Positions 1 through 8,688 are shown, counted from the stretch's first letter. The stretch is DNA of 64,000 nt from Paenibacillus pinihumi DSM 23905 = JCM 16419 (GCF_000422505.1 NZ_KE383864.1:106381-170380), one strand, 5' to 3'. Numbers and translations are program-made. The notes: generated from the letters alone by a model not told the origin.

Positions 1-1241
1 GAAGCCAGCCATTTCCCGATTACGACCTTCTGCTGGTTGCCTCCGCTCAAGAAGTCTACACTTTGCAAATCATTGGGAGACTTGATATGAAGCCGATCCA
101 TATAATACTGGCTTATTTTCTTGATCTTCTCCTGATTCAGCCTCCCCCCTTCGGAAAGATCGCGCAGGATGGGCAGCGCCAAATTGCTGCGGATAGATAG
201 CGGTTTGATAATGCCTTGGCGGTGCCGGTCCGGCGGCACATAGGCAATTCTCATCTCCTTGGCCTCGGCCGGACTGTTTATTTGCACTGGCTTGCCGTTA
301 ATCCCGATCTCTCCTGTCCCCTTTGCCAAGCCAAACAAACGGCAGGCAATCGTATGCGAGCCGGATCCCGGCAAGCCGAAGAGGCCTAGTATCTCACCCT
401 TATGCAACTGAAAGGAGACCGCATGGGCAGCGTCGAGCGACAGCTGCTTGACTTGCAGCACCGTCTCCTTCCTTTGTTGGAACGGACGGACCGGATATAG
501 CTGGCTGACCTCCTTGCCGACCATCATCCGGATCAGGCTCTGCTCGGTAACCTCTGATATGTTGCGGGTGGCAATTTTCCTGCCGTCCCTGAGTACCGTC
601 ACTTTATCCGCAATTTCAAATATCTCTTTCATCCGGTGCGAGACATAGACAATGGCCACTCCTTGTGCCTTGAGACGCTCTACAACCTCAAACATCTTCT
701 GAACCTCATTTTCCGGCAATGCTGCTGAAGGCTCATCCATAATCAGCACATCAGCCTGAAACGACAACGCCTTGGCAATTTCAATGACCTGCTGGCTGTG
801 AACGCCAAGATGCCGGACTTCCTTGCGGACGTCTATACCTCCGCCACCGATCGAATCTACCAGTTGCTGCGCCTCCCGGTACATCTTGGACCAGCTTAAC
901 CACCCGAAGCGCCCGGCAATCTCCGGACGGTCGATATACATATTTTCCGCTGCTGACAAATTAGGGAACAGATTGAACTCCTGATGGATAATGGATACGC
1001 CCTGATGTTGGGCAGCCAGCGGATTGCGGAAGACAACCTCCTCGCCTTTTAGCCTGATGATGCCGTTGGTCGGTGCGTATACGCCGGACAATATTTTCAT
1101 CAACGTGGACTTTCCCGCCCCATTCTCTCCCATCAGTGCGTGAACTTCGCCCGGATACAGCTCGAAATCAACGCCCTCCAATGCCTTGACACCCGGAAAC
1201 TCCTTGCTGATTCCTTCCATTGTTAATACAGGATTAGCCAT
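1..1241 (-). CDS. Sugar ABC transporter ATP-binding protein (RbsA/MglA type), partial
   Basis: Energises import of a sugar or sugar-like compound by a CUT2 (ribose/galactose type) ABC importer. About 413 codons are present; the 3' end lies outside the window. The start is the ATG at 1241, preceded by an AAGGAGGGGC ribosome binding site. The first nucleotide-binding domain has Walker A GENGAGKST at residues 38-46 and a MDEPSAAL Walker B. The second, degenerate domain reaches its LSGGNQQK signature at the window edge. Usual length is about 500 residues. The LacI-type repressor gene lies 12 bp upstream on the same strand, so they are probably one operon whose permease and binding protein lie to the left. 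The substrate cannot be told from sequence. Confidence 0.95.
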   Translation of the reverse strand, partial: MANPVLTMEGISKEFPGVKALEGVDFELYPGEVHALMGENGAGKSTLMKILSGVYAPTNGIIRLKGEEVVFRNPLAAQHQGVSIIHQEFNLFPNLSAAENMYIDRPEIAGRFGWLSWSKMYREAQQLVDSIGGGGIDVRKEVRHLGVHSQQVIEIAKALSFQADVLIMDEPSAALPENEVQKMFEVVERLKAQGVAIVYVSHRMKEIFEIADKVTVLRDGRKIATRNISEVTEQSLIRMMVGKEVSQLYPVRPFQQRKETVLQVKQLSLDAAHAVSFQLHKGEILGLFGLPGSGSHTIACRLFGLAKGTGEIGINGKPVQINSPAEAKEMRIAYVPPDRHRQGIIKPLSIRSNLALPILRDLSEGGRLNQEKIKKISQYYMDRLHIKSPNDLQSVDFLSGGNQQKVVIGKWLA

Positions 1242-1253
1242 CGTGCCCCTCCT

Positions 1254-2282
1254 TTAAGCATTCAAATTTTTCACTGACCCATATTTCATGAACTCAACAT
1301 CCAGAGTTACTTTTTTGGGATTCATTTCATCAGAAGCATGTCCCTTAAGCTTGCTAATCAGCATTTCTGCTGCCTGGATCCCCATTTCATGCGTCGGCCT
1401 GCGGACGACGGACACTCTTGGCTTTACGAATTGGGCAAGCTCATTGTCATCAAAGCCGATCAACGAAATGTCCTCCCCGATTTCCAGGTTTAAATCCCGG
1501 ATCGCTTTGATCGCTCCTTGGCATATCAAGTTGTTGGCTGCAAATATGGCCGTTGGGGGCGCTAAAGATTGCAGTAGCTCCATTGTGGATTGATATCCCC
1601 CGTCTTCAAGCCAATTCACCTGCTTGTGATGTGCCGGGTCCGGGGTCAGCCCGCTTTCAACGATGGCCCGTTGATAGCCCCAATAACGATCCTTGCCATC
1701 ATTGAAATCATGCGGCCCGTCTATAATGGCAATATGCCGATGTCCACATTCTACAAAATGCCTTGTTGCTTCGTAAGCACCGCGATAATTATCGATAATG
1801 ACGCCATCATGACCACTATTGTCTATGTACCGGTCCACGAGAATCGTCGGCTTGCGAATGGTCTGGTAAAATTCCGCTTCTTTATGGGTACCAATTAATA
1901 TAATGCCGTCCACATTTTTGCCAAGGAAGCTGTCAAAGTATTCGGATTCTTGGGCTTCGTCACCGTTAGTGGATACAACAAGTGTGAAAAAGCCTTCTTT
2001 CTTCGCTATCTCTTCTGTTCCTCCAATAACAGCTGTATAGAACGGGTTGCGCACCTCCGGTACTACGACCGCGAGCATGTTCGTCTTTTTCTTCACCATG
2101 GAGGTGGCTATCGTATTAGGGACGAAATTCAATTCATCAATAACCTTCAGCACTTTTTTTCGTGTAGATTCGCTTACCCGATCCAGTCCATTGATTACCC
2201 GAGAGACCGTAGCGACAGATACATTGGAAATTTTAGCCACATCTTTTATGGTAATGTCTCTTTTCGTGACAATCACTCCCAT
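1254..2282 (-). CDS. LacI family transcriptional repressor
   Basis: DNA-binding repressor expected to sense a sugar and control the adjacent CUT2 importer. The 342 residues match a full-length LacI/GalR protein. The N-terminal helix-turn-helix (about residues 10-60, with TIKDVAK and VSVATVSRVING) is followed by a periplasmic-binding-protein-like effector domain ending near residue 335. The start at 2282 has AGGAAAA 5-6 nt upstream; MTKRD-like internal starts have no better site. It is the first gene of the unit, ahead of the ATPase gene. Two matching inverted operator-like sites lie 15 and 83 bp upstream, so autoregulation is likely. The ligand is unknown. Confidence 0.95.
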   Translation of the reverse strand: MGVIVTKRDITIKDVAKISNVSVATVSRVINGLDRVSESTRKKVLKVIDELNFVPNTIATSMVKKKTNMLAVVVPEVRNPFYTAVIGGTEEIAKKEGFFTLVVSTNGDEAQESEYFDSFLGKNVDGIILIGTHKEAEFYQTIRKPTILVDRYIDNSGHDGVIIDNYRGAYEATRHFVECGHRHIAIIDGPHDFNDGKDRYWGYQRAIVESGLTPDPAHHKQVNWLEDGGYQSTMELLQSLAPPTAIFAANNLICQGAIKAIRDLNLEIGEDISLIGFDDNELAQFVKPRVSVVRRPTHEMGIQAAEMLISKLKGHASDEMNPKKVTLDVEFMKYGSVKNLNA

Positions 2283-2296
2283 TGTTTTCCTATAAA

Positions 2297-2316
2297 TTGC
2301 GGTAACGTTTTTACAA
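2297..2316. promoter_or_regulatory. Candidate LacI-family operator, copy A
   Basis: The plus strand reads TTGCGGTAACGTTTTTACAA, centred on AACGTT, the core favoured by LacI/GalR proteins. It lies 15 bp upstream of the repressor start codon. Seventeen of 20 positions match copy B at 2365-2384 read on the opposite strand. Binding by the adjacent regulator is inferred. Confidence 0.6.
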
Positions 2317-2364
2317 GTTTCATCGTTTAGTCCACAAGATATTTATCATCCGGTTTCATTCATT

Positions 2365-2384
2365 TTGAAAAAACGTTTACGCAA
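2365..2384. promoter_or_regulatory. Candidate LacI-family operator, copy B
   Basis: The minus strand reads TTGCGTAAACGTTTTTTCAA, matching copy A at 17 of 20 positions but in inverted orientation. The centres are 68 bp apart, about six and a half helical turns. The spacing and orientation fit a looped or dual-operator arrangement at the repressor promoter, but a CcpA-type cre function is also possible. Confidence 0.55.
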
Positions 2385-2591
2385 CTTCTAAACTCATTTT
2401 AATTAATGTTAGATAAGTTATCAATATATTTTTAAAAATTCTTAAAATTAACCACTTACATAACGAATACCTTACTAATTTGAGTTACGTATCTATTTTT
2501 TTATTAGATTAATAACAAAAATATCAATATTTATGTTAGTTTATATAACATAAAGAGAACCATTCGAACCACAAACTTTACATCAAACACC
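2385..2591. other. AT-rich intergenic stretch without a gene
   Basis: About 200 bp with very high A+T content, including runs of T and A near 2430-2560. No open reading frame, hairpin terminator or known RNA motif was seen. It probably contains the distal promoter region of the LacI gene. Confidence 0.5.
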
Positions 2592-2870
2592 ATGTCCGCG
2601 TCCGAAGACGCTCCTACTCCGCCATCATACACATCTTATTTCAATAAAATGATGGAATCGATGATGAACTAACCGTTTGATGATGCCGATAGAATCAGGT
2701 TGCCGAGCAAGTGTACAAAGCAGCCACCGATGAGACGGATCGGCTGCGATATCTCGCGGGTCCGGACGCAGAGGAATTGGCGAGACTGAGATGGACTGAG
2801 TCGGAAGAAACATATATGGCGACCACAGGGGAACTTCTGGGTCAGACAGCCTGGAGAAACAGCAAAGTAT
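2592..2870 (+). pseudogene. Decayed C-terminal remnant of a short-chain dehydrogenase (SDR)
   Basis: Two pieces of plus-strand coding sequence resemble the end of SDR family oxidoreductases. The segment 2592-2672 reads into SYTSYFNKMMESMMN before a TAA. The segment 2699-2870, in another frame, encodes VAEQVYKAATDETDRLRYLA followed by GPDAEELARLR and ends at TAA. The pattern VAE.(V/I)YxAATDxTDxLRYxAGxDA is the usual C-terminal block of that family. The catalytic YxxxK part and Rossmann motif are absent. The identity rests on my recognition of the motif, without a search. Confidence 0.6.
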
Positions 2871-3013
2871 AAAACATGTCTCAAGCAGCCTCCTGATTGT
2901 TGGAGTAAGCAAATCCCGTTTTTCTTGAGAGGAATGGCTCCGAAGCCCGTGCTCATAACAATCTCACTGATTTGTGCCATTGAATGCTCATAGGCACAAG
3001 CCAGTGTTAGGAA

Positions 3014-3555
3014 TCATGCGTGAATTATAGTTGCCTGCTGTACGATTGATGCTTTGCTGTAATGAATTGCGGATGAAAAATTGGTCATTCTCTGCCGCTG
3101 CATAAGTGTTTTATGCACGTCGATCGTCCGTGTTGCGCCCATAAAATCCGTGCCCCATACAAGCAAGCAGCTTCTCTCTGGAGAGCGCAATGTTCTGATT
3201 TTAATCAATATCTTCAGTAGAGAAAACTCCTTGATCGTAAGCTCCACCGGTTCCTGATTATAGAGGACGATATGTTCATCCAGCCTGAACAGGTTCTGAT
3301 GGGTCTTGTATCTTTTTAACACGGTATCAATCCGGGTCATATGCCACGGGGCGCAATACTGTGCATCAGATCAATCCCATCCTGCCCGGGCAGCATCACA
3401 TCCAGAATAATCAGGTCAAAGTCCCTCTCCCCGATCGCTGTCATGACCTCGCTCCCGTTATGAATCTGGTACGCAGCATGCCCGACCAGCCTCAGGTTCA
3501 TTGCAATTAATTCTGCTATAGCTTCTTCATCTTCAACAATTAGTAACGTCGCCAT
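3014..3555 (-). pseudogene. Broken OmpR-family response regulator
   Basis: The first part (3555-3337) encodes a receiver start: MATLLIVEDEEAIAE with acidic residues and the phospho-acceptor block LIILDVMLPGQDG, stopping after 72 residues. The second part (3340-3014), in another frame, begins at the helix before the output domain (MTRIDTVLKRYK) and gives a partial winged helix with PVELTIKEFSLLKIL and GTDFMGATRTIDVH, then runs into unrelated residues. The receiver's second half, with the conserved Thr/Ser and Lys, is missing. This suggests an internal deletion plus frameshifts. No histidine kinase gene is adjacent. Unlikely to make a working regulator. Confidence 0.85.
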
Positions 3556-3626
3556 AATCTACTCCTCCCATCACCTATTTTCACATAAATACAGACAGAA
3601 GTATGTTATAGAGTTGTAAAATTAAA

Positions 3627-3651
3627 AACTCCGCATGCTTGCCGCGGAGTT
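3627..3651 (-). terminator. Intrinsic terminator
   Basis: An 8-bp perfect stem (AACTCCGC/GCGGAGTT) with a 9-nt loop is followed on the minus strand by a T-rich tract. It lies 80 bp beyond the end of the flavodoxin-fold reductase gene. Confidence 0.7.
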
Positions 3652-3731
3652 TGGAAAATCATCAAATGTCTTCAATTTTAGTATAATGAATCGTCTTACG
3701 CCGAACGATGGTAAGATGTGGGTCATGCAGA

Positions 3732-4259
3732 TTATAGTGAATGAATAAATTTGACGTAGTCTTCGGCACTCAAACTCACTTGCTGCTCCGACATACCGTG
3801 TTCTGTTCCATAGAAGGCGAAGAAGGGCCGGTAATCAGCTTCTGTATACAGGAAAGTCACTTCAAACGGGCGCAAGATTTCATCGAGCGTATACTTGTAC
3901 CGACCTTCTGATGTGTAATCTTCTAAGGTAATTCCTGCAGAAACCGCACAAGCAACCTTCTTATCCTTAAGCTTATCTCCACCCGAACCATAAGCCCATC
4001 CGTACAATAAGACCTCATCCAGCCATTTTTTCAACAAAGGCGGACAATTAAACCAATAGACTGGGAATTGCAAAATGACCTGATCATGAGTTTCAATCAA
4101 CTCTTGCTCCCACTGAACATTCAATTTCTCATCCGGATATTTCTTGTATAGTTCATGTACCGTAATTTGTTCGGGATATTTCTTTAATTCTTCCAGCCAT
4201 CTTTTATTAACGGTTGAACCTTCCATACCAGGATGCGCCACTACCACTAATGTTTTCAT
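3732..4259 (-). CDS. NAD(P)H-dependent flavodoxin-fold oxidoreductase (KefF/MdaB-like)
   Basis: Likely a cytosolic FMN/FAD quinone or azo-compound reductase using NAD(P)H. From the ATG at 4259 it encodes 175 residues, normal for the family. Features are MKTLVVVAHPG at the N-terminus (flavin phosphate-binding strand-loop), FPVYWFNCPPLLKKW in the middle (the PxYW element) and YGWAYG further on. The open frame extends upstream to 4457, but that extension is unlike the family and overlaps the HxlR gene. It lies 130 bp downstream of an HxlR regulator on the same strand, a common pairing in redox-stress loci. Substrate unknown. Confidence 0.88.
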   Translation of the reverse strand: MKTLVVVAHPGMEGSTVNKRWLEELKKYPEQITVHELYKKYPDEKLNVQWEQELIETHDQVILQFPVYWFNCPPLLKKWLDEVLLYGWAYGSGGDKLKDKKVACAVSAGITLEDYTSEGRYKYTLDEILRPFEVTFLYTEADYRPFFAFYGTEHGMSEQQVSLSAEDYVKFIHSL

Positions 4260-4389
4260 ATCATCCACCACTTTCTGCAACTTATCTGATTCGATTTTGA
4301 GTATACAGGATGATGATGAATGACGTAAGTACGCACATTTAGGTAAGTAGTGAACCTGAAGGAGAGTGTTGAAGATGCAGATGAACGGA

Positions 4390-4743
4390 TTACGTAACAG
4401 ACAGGGATGGGCGATTGCTCTCTCCCCAGGAGCATAATTGATCAAGCACTGGAACAAGTGAACGTCCTCGCTCAGATAAAGAATACTCGACCTTGGGAGG
4501 AACCTGCGGGTACTCCTTGCGCACTATAATGCCGTCAGCCTCCAGCTCCTTCAACATGATGCTCAACGTCTTGAATGAAATGGTTCCGATACATTTCTTA
4601 AGCTCATTGTGCCGCATCACTTTATGTGCTGCCAGCCAATAGATAATCGTCATTTTATATTTGCCGCCGATCACGGATAAGGTATAGCCAAAACCTGAAT
4701 CTTTTATATCCATATCCGTCGAGACGCAATTTTCTACATTCAC
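4390..4743 (-). CDS. HxlR family transcriptional regulator
   Basis: Small winged-helix regulator (117 residues) of the HxlR/MarR-like group, many of which sense quinones, aldehydes or disulfide stress. GGKYKMTIIYWL at residues 26-37 corresponds to the conserved GGKW...L start of the domain; the recognition region is ISFKTLSIMLKELEADGII and the wing YSLSERG. The start is a GTG at 4743 with AAAGGGAG upstream. Cys6 in the N-terminal arm could act as a redox switch, as in HypR/YodB relatives, but this is inference. It probably controls the downstream oxidoreductase. Confidence 0.92.
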   Translation of the reverse strand: MNVENCVSTDMDIKDSGFGYTLSVIGGKYKMTIIYWLAAHKVMRHNELKKCIGTISFKTLSIMLKELEADGIIVRKEYPQVPPKVEYSLSERGRSLVPVLDQLCSWGESNRPSLSVT

Positions 4744-5020
4744 GCCCTCACTCCCTTTCTAAGCTGTACCTATTCATAAACTATTAGAAATATACATCAA
4801 TTCTACAGATTTTAGCAAATAAAAAGACTGTTCCCCCTCGGGAAGATACAAGGCCATATACAGCCTTATTAAAAAAGCAGACGCCGGAATATTTTATCCT
4901 GGTCGACCACGGTTTTCAGGTGCAAAATCATCCAACAAAGTGAACCTAAAACGGGCCGTGCAATGATGGAAAATTATCCGCCTCTCCGTAAAATGGCACA
5001 AAAATTTTGACCTATAAAAA
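4744..5020. other. Intergenic region, no gene seen
   Basis: Between the HxlR gene and the ArsR terminator. The part nearest 4744 should hold the HxlR promoter (a TTGATG element 16 bp from TATGAA on the minus strand is a weak candidate). The rest has no convincing reading frame or RNA structure. Confidence 0.4.
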
Positions 5021-5043
5021 ACACAGCCCTTCTCAGGCTGTGT
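5021..5043 (-). terminator. Intrinsic terminator of the SRPBCC-ArsR unit
   Basis: Stem ACACAGCC/GGCTGTGT around a CTTCTCA loop, followed on the minus strand by TTTTTATAGG. It lies 27 bp beyond the arsR-type stop codon. Confidence 0.8.
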
Positions 5044-5069
5044 CTTATGCTTATACGGATGCATGGATG

Positions 5070-5399
5070 CTAGATATCCTCATCTGATTCCACCAGACGC
5101 TGCAATGCAGCCAGCTTGTTGTCCCAATATTGCTCATAAAAGCCAAGCCAGCGCTTCAGTTCCAGCAGAGGATCAGCGTGCAGGGAGTAACGCGTCTCTC
5201 TCCCCGCCTTTCGCTCGCGGACAAGTCCAGCCCCCTGCAAAACGCGCAAATGCTTGGATACGGCTGTACGCGTTATCGGAAAATGGCTGCTGAGCGCTGT
5301 CACTGACAGCTCTTGGCCGGACAATAGCTCCATCAGCTTGCGGCGTGTCGGATCAGCGATCGCCTGAAAGACATCATGCTTTTGCAGCGGGGCTGTCAT
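5070..5399 (-). CDS. ArsR-family winged-helix regulator (SdpR-like)
   Basis: Repressor of 109 residues. ADPTRRKLMELLSGQELSVT at about residues 16-35 is the classic ArsR/SdpR helix pair; the recognition helix is ITRTAVSKHLRVL and the wing RYSLHADPLLELKRWL. No metal-binding CxC box is present, so it belongs with the non-metal ArsR proteins that accompany SRPBCC genes. Its start overlaps the SRPBCC stop by 4 bp (ATGA), so the two are translationally coupled. It probably represses its own unit through the twin operators at 6220-6264; that is inferred. Confidence 0.92.
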   Translation of the reverse strand: MTAPLQKHDVFQAIADPTRRKLMELLSGQELSVTALSSHFPITRTAVSKHLRVLQGAGLVRERKAGRETRYSLHADPLLELKRWLGFYEQYWDNKLAALQRLVESDEDI

Positions 5400-5827
5400 T
5401 GACCCTCAACCAATGCGCGCAGCTTATGCTCGACCATCGGTTCCCAGCCGCCTTCCATCCGTCCGCGGATGACGGTGTGCGACGCCCCGAATTCCGTGAC
5501 TGTATTGGCATCCCAGCCGGAATGAATCAATGTAAATTCTGTTTTGCCATCCAGCTCTTTAAGCTCCATTGTAACGGTCCAGTCCTTGCCCCAGCGGAAT
5601 GACAGGCGGTTCGGCTCGTCGACTTCAATGACCTTGCACGGCGACATGCCGAACTGCCCGGCATTCAGATGAAATTCATGCCCTTCCACCGGCTCGAAAT
5701 CATTCGGCATAAACCATGCCTCAAGCCCCTTCGAAGTCGCAACAGCTGCCCAAGTCTTCTCGATCGTGGCATTAAAAATAACGGTTTTGCGTATATCCTG
5801 CAGCTTGCTTCCAGATTGTTCACTCAT
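5396..5827 (-). CDS. SRPBCC (AHSA1-type) domain protein
   Basis: A 143-residue START/Bet v1-like fold protein with a hydrophobic ligand cavity; the exact role is unknown. Typical family features are IRKTVIFNATIEKTWAAVAT at the start, EGHEFHLNAG and LIHSGWDA near the end. The start at 5827 has GGAGGAACATCACA upstream. It is cotranscribed with the overlapping ArsR gene. Such pairs are widespread in Bacilli, and the ArsR partner usually regulates the pair. No signal peptide or membrane segment, so cytosolic. Confidence 0.9.
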   Translation of the reverse strand: MSEQSGSKLQDIRKTVIFNATIEKTWAAVATSKGLEAWFMPNDFEPVEGHEFHLNAGQFGMSPCKVIEVDEPNRLSFRWGKDWTVTMELKELDGKTEFTLIHSGWDANTVTEFGASHTVIRGRMEGGWEPMVEHKLRALVEGQ

Positions 5828-5931
5828 GATTGTGATGTTCCTCCTGTCGGTAATCTATCCGTTTTACTTCACTGTTACTTCACTAATGATATAAATTCAG
5901 CCATACAGGCGATTTAAAATGATCGGCCTTG

Positions 5932-6203
5932 CTAGACCTTGGCTGTTTTCACCTTGCTCGTATGGCGGAACCGGAGCGCCGACCACTTCTCATCCAGTGC
6001 CACGTTGCTTACCGGGCGGTACTCAGACAAGCTTTGTACCAATCTTGCCAATATATCACGCTGCTTGTGAACAACTGTACAAAATCAAATGTTCCCTCCA
6101 GCTTGTCCGCTCCCGGAATATCCAGATGAAAGCCCTCGGGGGCATTTAGTATGATTGCCCGCCCTTCCTTGTAGCGCAGCTTCTTCAGCAATTCTTCCGA
6201 CAC
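5932..6203 (-). pseudogene. Broken DUF3052-like gene
   Basis: A GTG start at 6203 with GGAGGCGAAAAA ribosome binding site begins a good N-terminal half: MSEELLKKLRYKEGRAIIL, then LNAPEGFHLDIPG and FDFVQLF. The frame then stops early at 6009. In another frame the typical C-terminus appears (EYRPVSNVALDEKWSALRF followed by RHTSKVKTAKV) and ends with TAG at 5932-5934. The middle is shorter than in intact homologues, so a deletion plus frameshift is likely. Function of the family is unknown; some relatives are small cytosolic proteins of about 130-140 residues. It is first in the transcription unit shared with the SRPBCC and ArsR genes. Confidence 0.75.
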
Positions 6204-6219
6204 TTTTTCGCCTCCTTAC

Positions 6220-6264
6220 GAAACCTTTTGGTTTCATTTATTATATGGCACCTTTTGGTTTCAC
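6220..6264. promoter_or_regulatory. Twin operator sites within and after the promoter
   Basis: A perfect palindrome GAAACC-TTTT-GGTTTC (6220-6235) lies just downstream of the -10 box, and a partial copy (CCTTTTGGTTTCA, 6251-6263) sits inside the promoter spacer, 27 bp away. The AACC-N4-GGTT core fits an ArsR-type repressor; the ArsR protein at 5070-5399 is the obvious candidate. Confidence 0.65.
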
Positions 6265-6269
6265 GTCAA
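6240..6269 (-). promoter_or_regulatory. SigA-type promoter of the DUF3052/SRPBCC/ArsR unit
   Basis: On the minus strand TTGACG (6269-6264) and a perfect TATAAT (6245-6240) are separated by 18 bp. Transcription should start near 6232, inside the perfect palindrome, 29 bp before the GTG start at 6203. Confidence 0.8.
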
Positions 6270-6389
6270 ACAAATTCAGCTCATTCACTCCTGTATGTTT
6301 TTTCCAACGCACAAAGGTACTCACTTTCACGAACCCCAATAGACTCTGACAACGGGACCATTCCTCAGCGCCGTCTATGCAAAATGAAA

Positions 6390-6422
6390 GGAGCCACCCG
6401 GACTGCAATGCCCGGCGGCTCC
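6390..6422 (-). terminator. Intrinsic terminator of the chemoreceptor gene
   Basis: GGAGCC(A)CC(C)GG and CCGG(C)GGCTCC pair around an ACTGCAAT-type loop. On the minus strand it is followed by TTTCATTTT. It lies about 60 bp after the stop at 6481. Confidence 0.7.
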
Positions 6423-6480
6423 CTCCTTCTTTCAAAAAGCAAAATCCATCCCTTTGCAGCACGATAGAACTCAAGTTTCA

Positions 6481-8688
6481 CTATCTTCTGCGCGTATCCG
6501 TCAGCCGGAACTGCCCGACGAGCTGCTGAAGCACTCCCGCAATGGCTTCGACATGACCTGAGGTATTCCGGGCATGGCCCAGGACATGAGCCAATTCCTT
6601 CAATTTGTTCTCCACATCGATCGATGCGCGCCGGCTTTCAATGCTGACTGCCGCAATTTGCTCCATCAAGGTGACAACCTCATCCACGACCTGCGTCTTC
6701 AGTGTACCCTCTGCCTGTGCTCCGCCGAGCAGCTCAGAAGCGGCTGAAACGAGGGTTGTTCCTTCCGCAACTACCTGATTGCCCTCCTCCATGGATGCAA
6801 AAGCGCGCCCGGCACTCACATAAATTTGCTGGACAATCCCTTTCACCTGATCCGTTGATTCCTTCGTCCGTTCTGCGAGCTTGCGGATTTCCATTGCGAC
6901 GACATTGAAGCCTTTGCCGTGCTCTCCTACTCTTGCGGCCTCAATGGAAGCATTCAGCGCAAGCAAATTCGTCTGACTCGATATTTCTTCAATGACATGG
7001 AGCACATTTTGAATTTCCTGCATTGTGTCCATGAATGTAGTAATCGTGTCATTTGTCTCCTTCACCTTCAGCGCGATATGATCCATTTTGTCCCCAATCC
7101 GGTCCACCTCGCTGCGTGCAACCGCAATCTGTCCGGATGCCTGCTCCTCCAGCTCCCAGAGGGTGCTTCTCATCTGATTGGTTACATCCTTGGCAACTTC
7201 AATATCCTTGAGCTGGTGGCGAAGGCTGCCAATCATCTCATGAATTTTCTGGCTGACATTATGTGCTGTGCCTTCTGTCGAAGTTGTGGACTGATTCATC
7301 CGTTCCTGGCTGAGTAGCACATCGCCTGCGGTCATTTTCACCTGCAGCATGATGCCTTCCAATGAATCAATCATATTGTTGATCCACTTGGCGAGCTCGC
7401 GAACCTCATCCTGGTCGAAGCTACCGGTGTTCAAGCGCTGTGTAAGATCCCCGCTGCCTTCGGCATTCATCCGGATGAACCGGTTAATGCTGCGCAGCTG
7501 CCCGGCCACACGCTTGGCGCTTCTTGCATGCAGAAGACGAATGCTCATGGCTCCAAAAGCAATGGTCAGCAAGCCAACAACTGCTGCTCCGGCTCCGGCA
7601 GAGACCAGCGGAAGCAGGAAATACACTGTCAGGACCATAAATAACGTGAACAGTCCCGTCAACCAAATGTGAAGCCGGTTTTGCCGGTAGGCAATACCAC
7701 GCAGACGGTACACTTCTTCCAAATCTCCTTCACACATCATTCCCCATACATCCGGACAGTGACGAAGCTGAAAAGTCAAACCCTTCCCAATGACCGGAAT
7801 ATGACGGTAATCGGAATAGCCGGGGAACGCTGCAAATAAATTGCTTCCATTGCGTATCGTATTCATAACCCCCGGATGAAGCTCTCCTGTAGACGGATCT
7901 GTAAACATCAGCTCCAGTTCAGTGTGCTCCTTAACCGATACCGTTCCCCAGTCCGTCGTGATGCCGTCCTTCAAGTTCTCCCCATGAGTAAAGGTCCGGT
8001 CCTCGAACCTGCTCCTGGACAATGCTGTACCCGGATCAATACCGGCCGGCAAACCCGGCTTGGCCATAAAAATATAGTTGTCGCCCGAATCCGGGTAGAT
8101 ATGTCCGGATTCACGCTGAATCAAGTCCCCGATGACGTCATTCGGCACCCGCCCGCACAACGTTCCCCAGCGGGTTCCTCCATTTGAGAGCGGTAACAGG
8201 AACATGAGCGTCATTTTGTCATGGAATGAGGAGGAACGCGGCCCCAGTGCCAGTGTTATTGGGTCCGCATACGGTCCATACAGACATTTTTGTCCTTCCG
8301 GGACAGATTCCGTATAAGCCAGTCCCTGGGCAATTGGCGCCAAATAATCTTCATGCCCTTCGCAAGTGCTGTGAACTATTCTGCCGTCAACATCAAGTAT
8401 GAACAGCTCTGTAAAGTCACCTGCTCTTGCATAGGTCTCTCTGAACAACGGTCCCAGTTGGGCATTACGGCTGGCTTGCCCATCATCTTCACGGTTTTGC
8501 AACGGCTCAAGCTGTGCGGCTAGCCGTTCCAGATGCCCCCAATAGTCATCAGCCCACGATTGCAGCAGTGCCTTGCGTGTCTGTGCTATGCCTTCAAATA
8601 TCTCTTCGACATCTTCTGTCATTCCGGAATTAAGCCGATAGGACCACCAAAGCGGCATCCCTGTCTTCCATCCTAACCACTCAAACAT
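6481..8688 (-). CDS. Methyl-accepting chemotaxis protein with internal membrane hairpin
   Basis: Chemoreceptor that controls the CheA kinase. The chosen start is the ATG at 8688 (735 residues) because GGAGGGGGATGTC precedes it; an in-frame ATG 15 bp upstream lies before that site. Residues about 1-330 form a sensor region without an N-terminal membrane helix. Two adjacent hydrophobic segments follow near 341-385, then a HAMP-like stretch and a coiled-coil signalling domain. The tip, about 566-606, has [20 protein letters not shown] and [15 protein letters not shown]. Unlike classical receptors, the sensor appears to precede both membrane segments, so it is probably cytosolic. Monocistronic between its own promoter and terminator. 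Ligand unknown. Confidence 0.92.
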   Translation of the reverse strand: MFEWLGWKTGMPLWWSYRLNSGMTEDVEEIFEGIAQTRKALLQSWADDYWGHLERLAAQLEPLQNREDDGQASRNAQLGPLFRETYARAGDFTELFILDVDGRIVHSTCEGHEDYLAPIAQGLAYTESVPEGQKCLYGPYADPITLALGPRSSSFHDKMTLMFLLPLSNGGTRWGTLCGRVPNDVIGDLIQRESGHIYPDSGDNYIFMAKPGLPAGIDPGTALSRSRFEDRTFTHGENLKDGITTDWGTVSVKEHTELELMFTDPSTGELHPGVMNTIRNGSNLFAAFPGYSDYRHIPVIGKGLTFQLRHCPDVWGMMCEGDLEEVYRLRGIAYRQNRLHIWLTGLFTLFMVLTVYFLLPLVSAGAGAAVVGLLTIAFGAMSIRLLHARSAKRVAGQLRSINRFIRMNAEGSGDLTQRLNTGSFDQDEVRELAKWINNMIDSLEGIMLQVKMTAGDVLLSQERMNQSTTSTEGTAHNVSQKIHEMIGSLRHQLKDIEVAKDVTNQMRSTLWELEEQASGQIAVARSEVDRIGDKMDHIALKVKETNDTITTFMDTMQEIQNVLHVIEEISSQTNLLALNASIEAARVGEHGKGFNVVAMEIRKLAERTKESTDQVKGIVQQIYVSAGRAFASMEEGNQVVAEGTTLVSAASELLGGAQAEGTLKTQVVDEVVTLMEQIAAVSIESRRASIDVENKLKELAHVLGHARNTSGHVEAIAGVLQQLVGQFRLTDTRRR

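Noticed and set aside
2625-2980. Two minus-strand frames of 95 and 103 codons
   Set aside because: They lie opposite the SDR remnant, lack a good start context and show no family pattern.
4260-4457. Longer start for the flavodoxin-fold oxidoreductase
   Set aside because: The extension overlaps the HxlR gene and adds residues unlike the family before the conserved MKTLVVVAHPG.
6241-6474. 77-codon minus-strand frame
   Set aside because: It covers the promoter, twin operators and a terminator hairpin, so it is unlikely to be coding.
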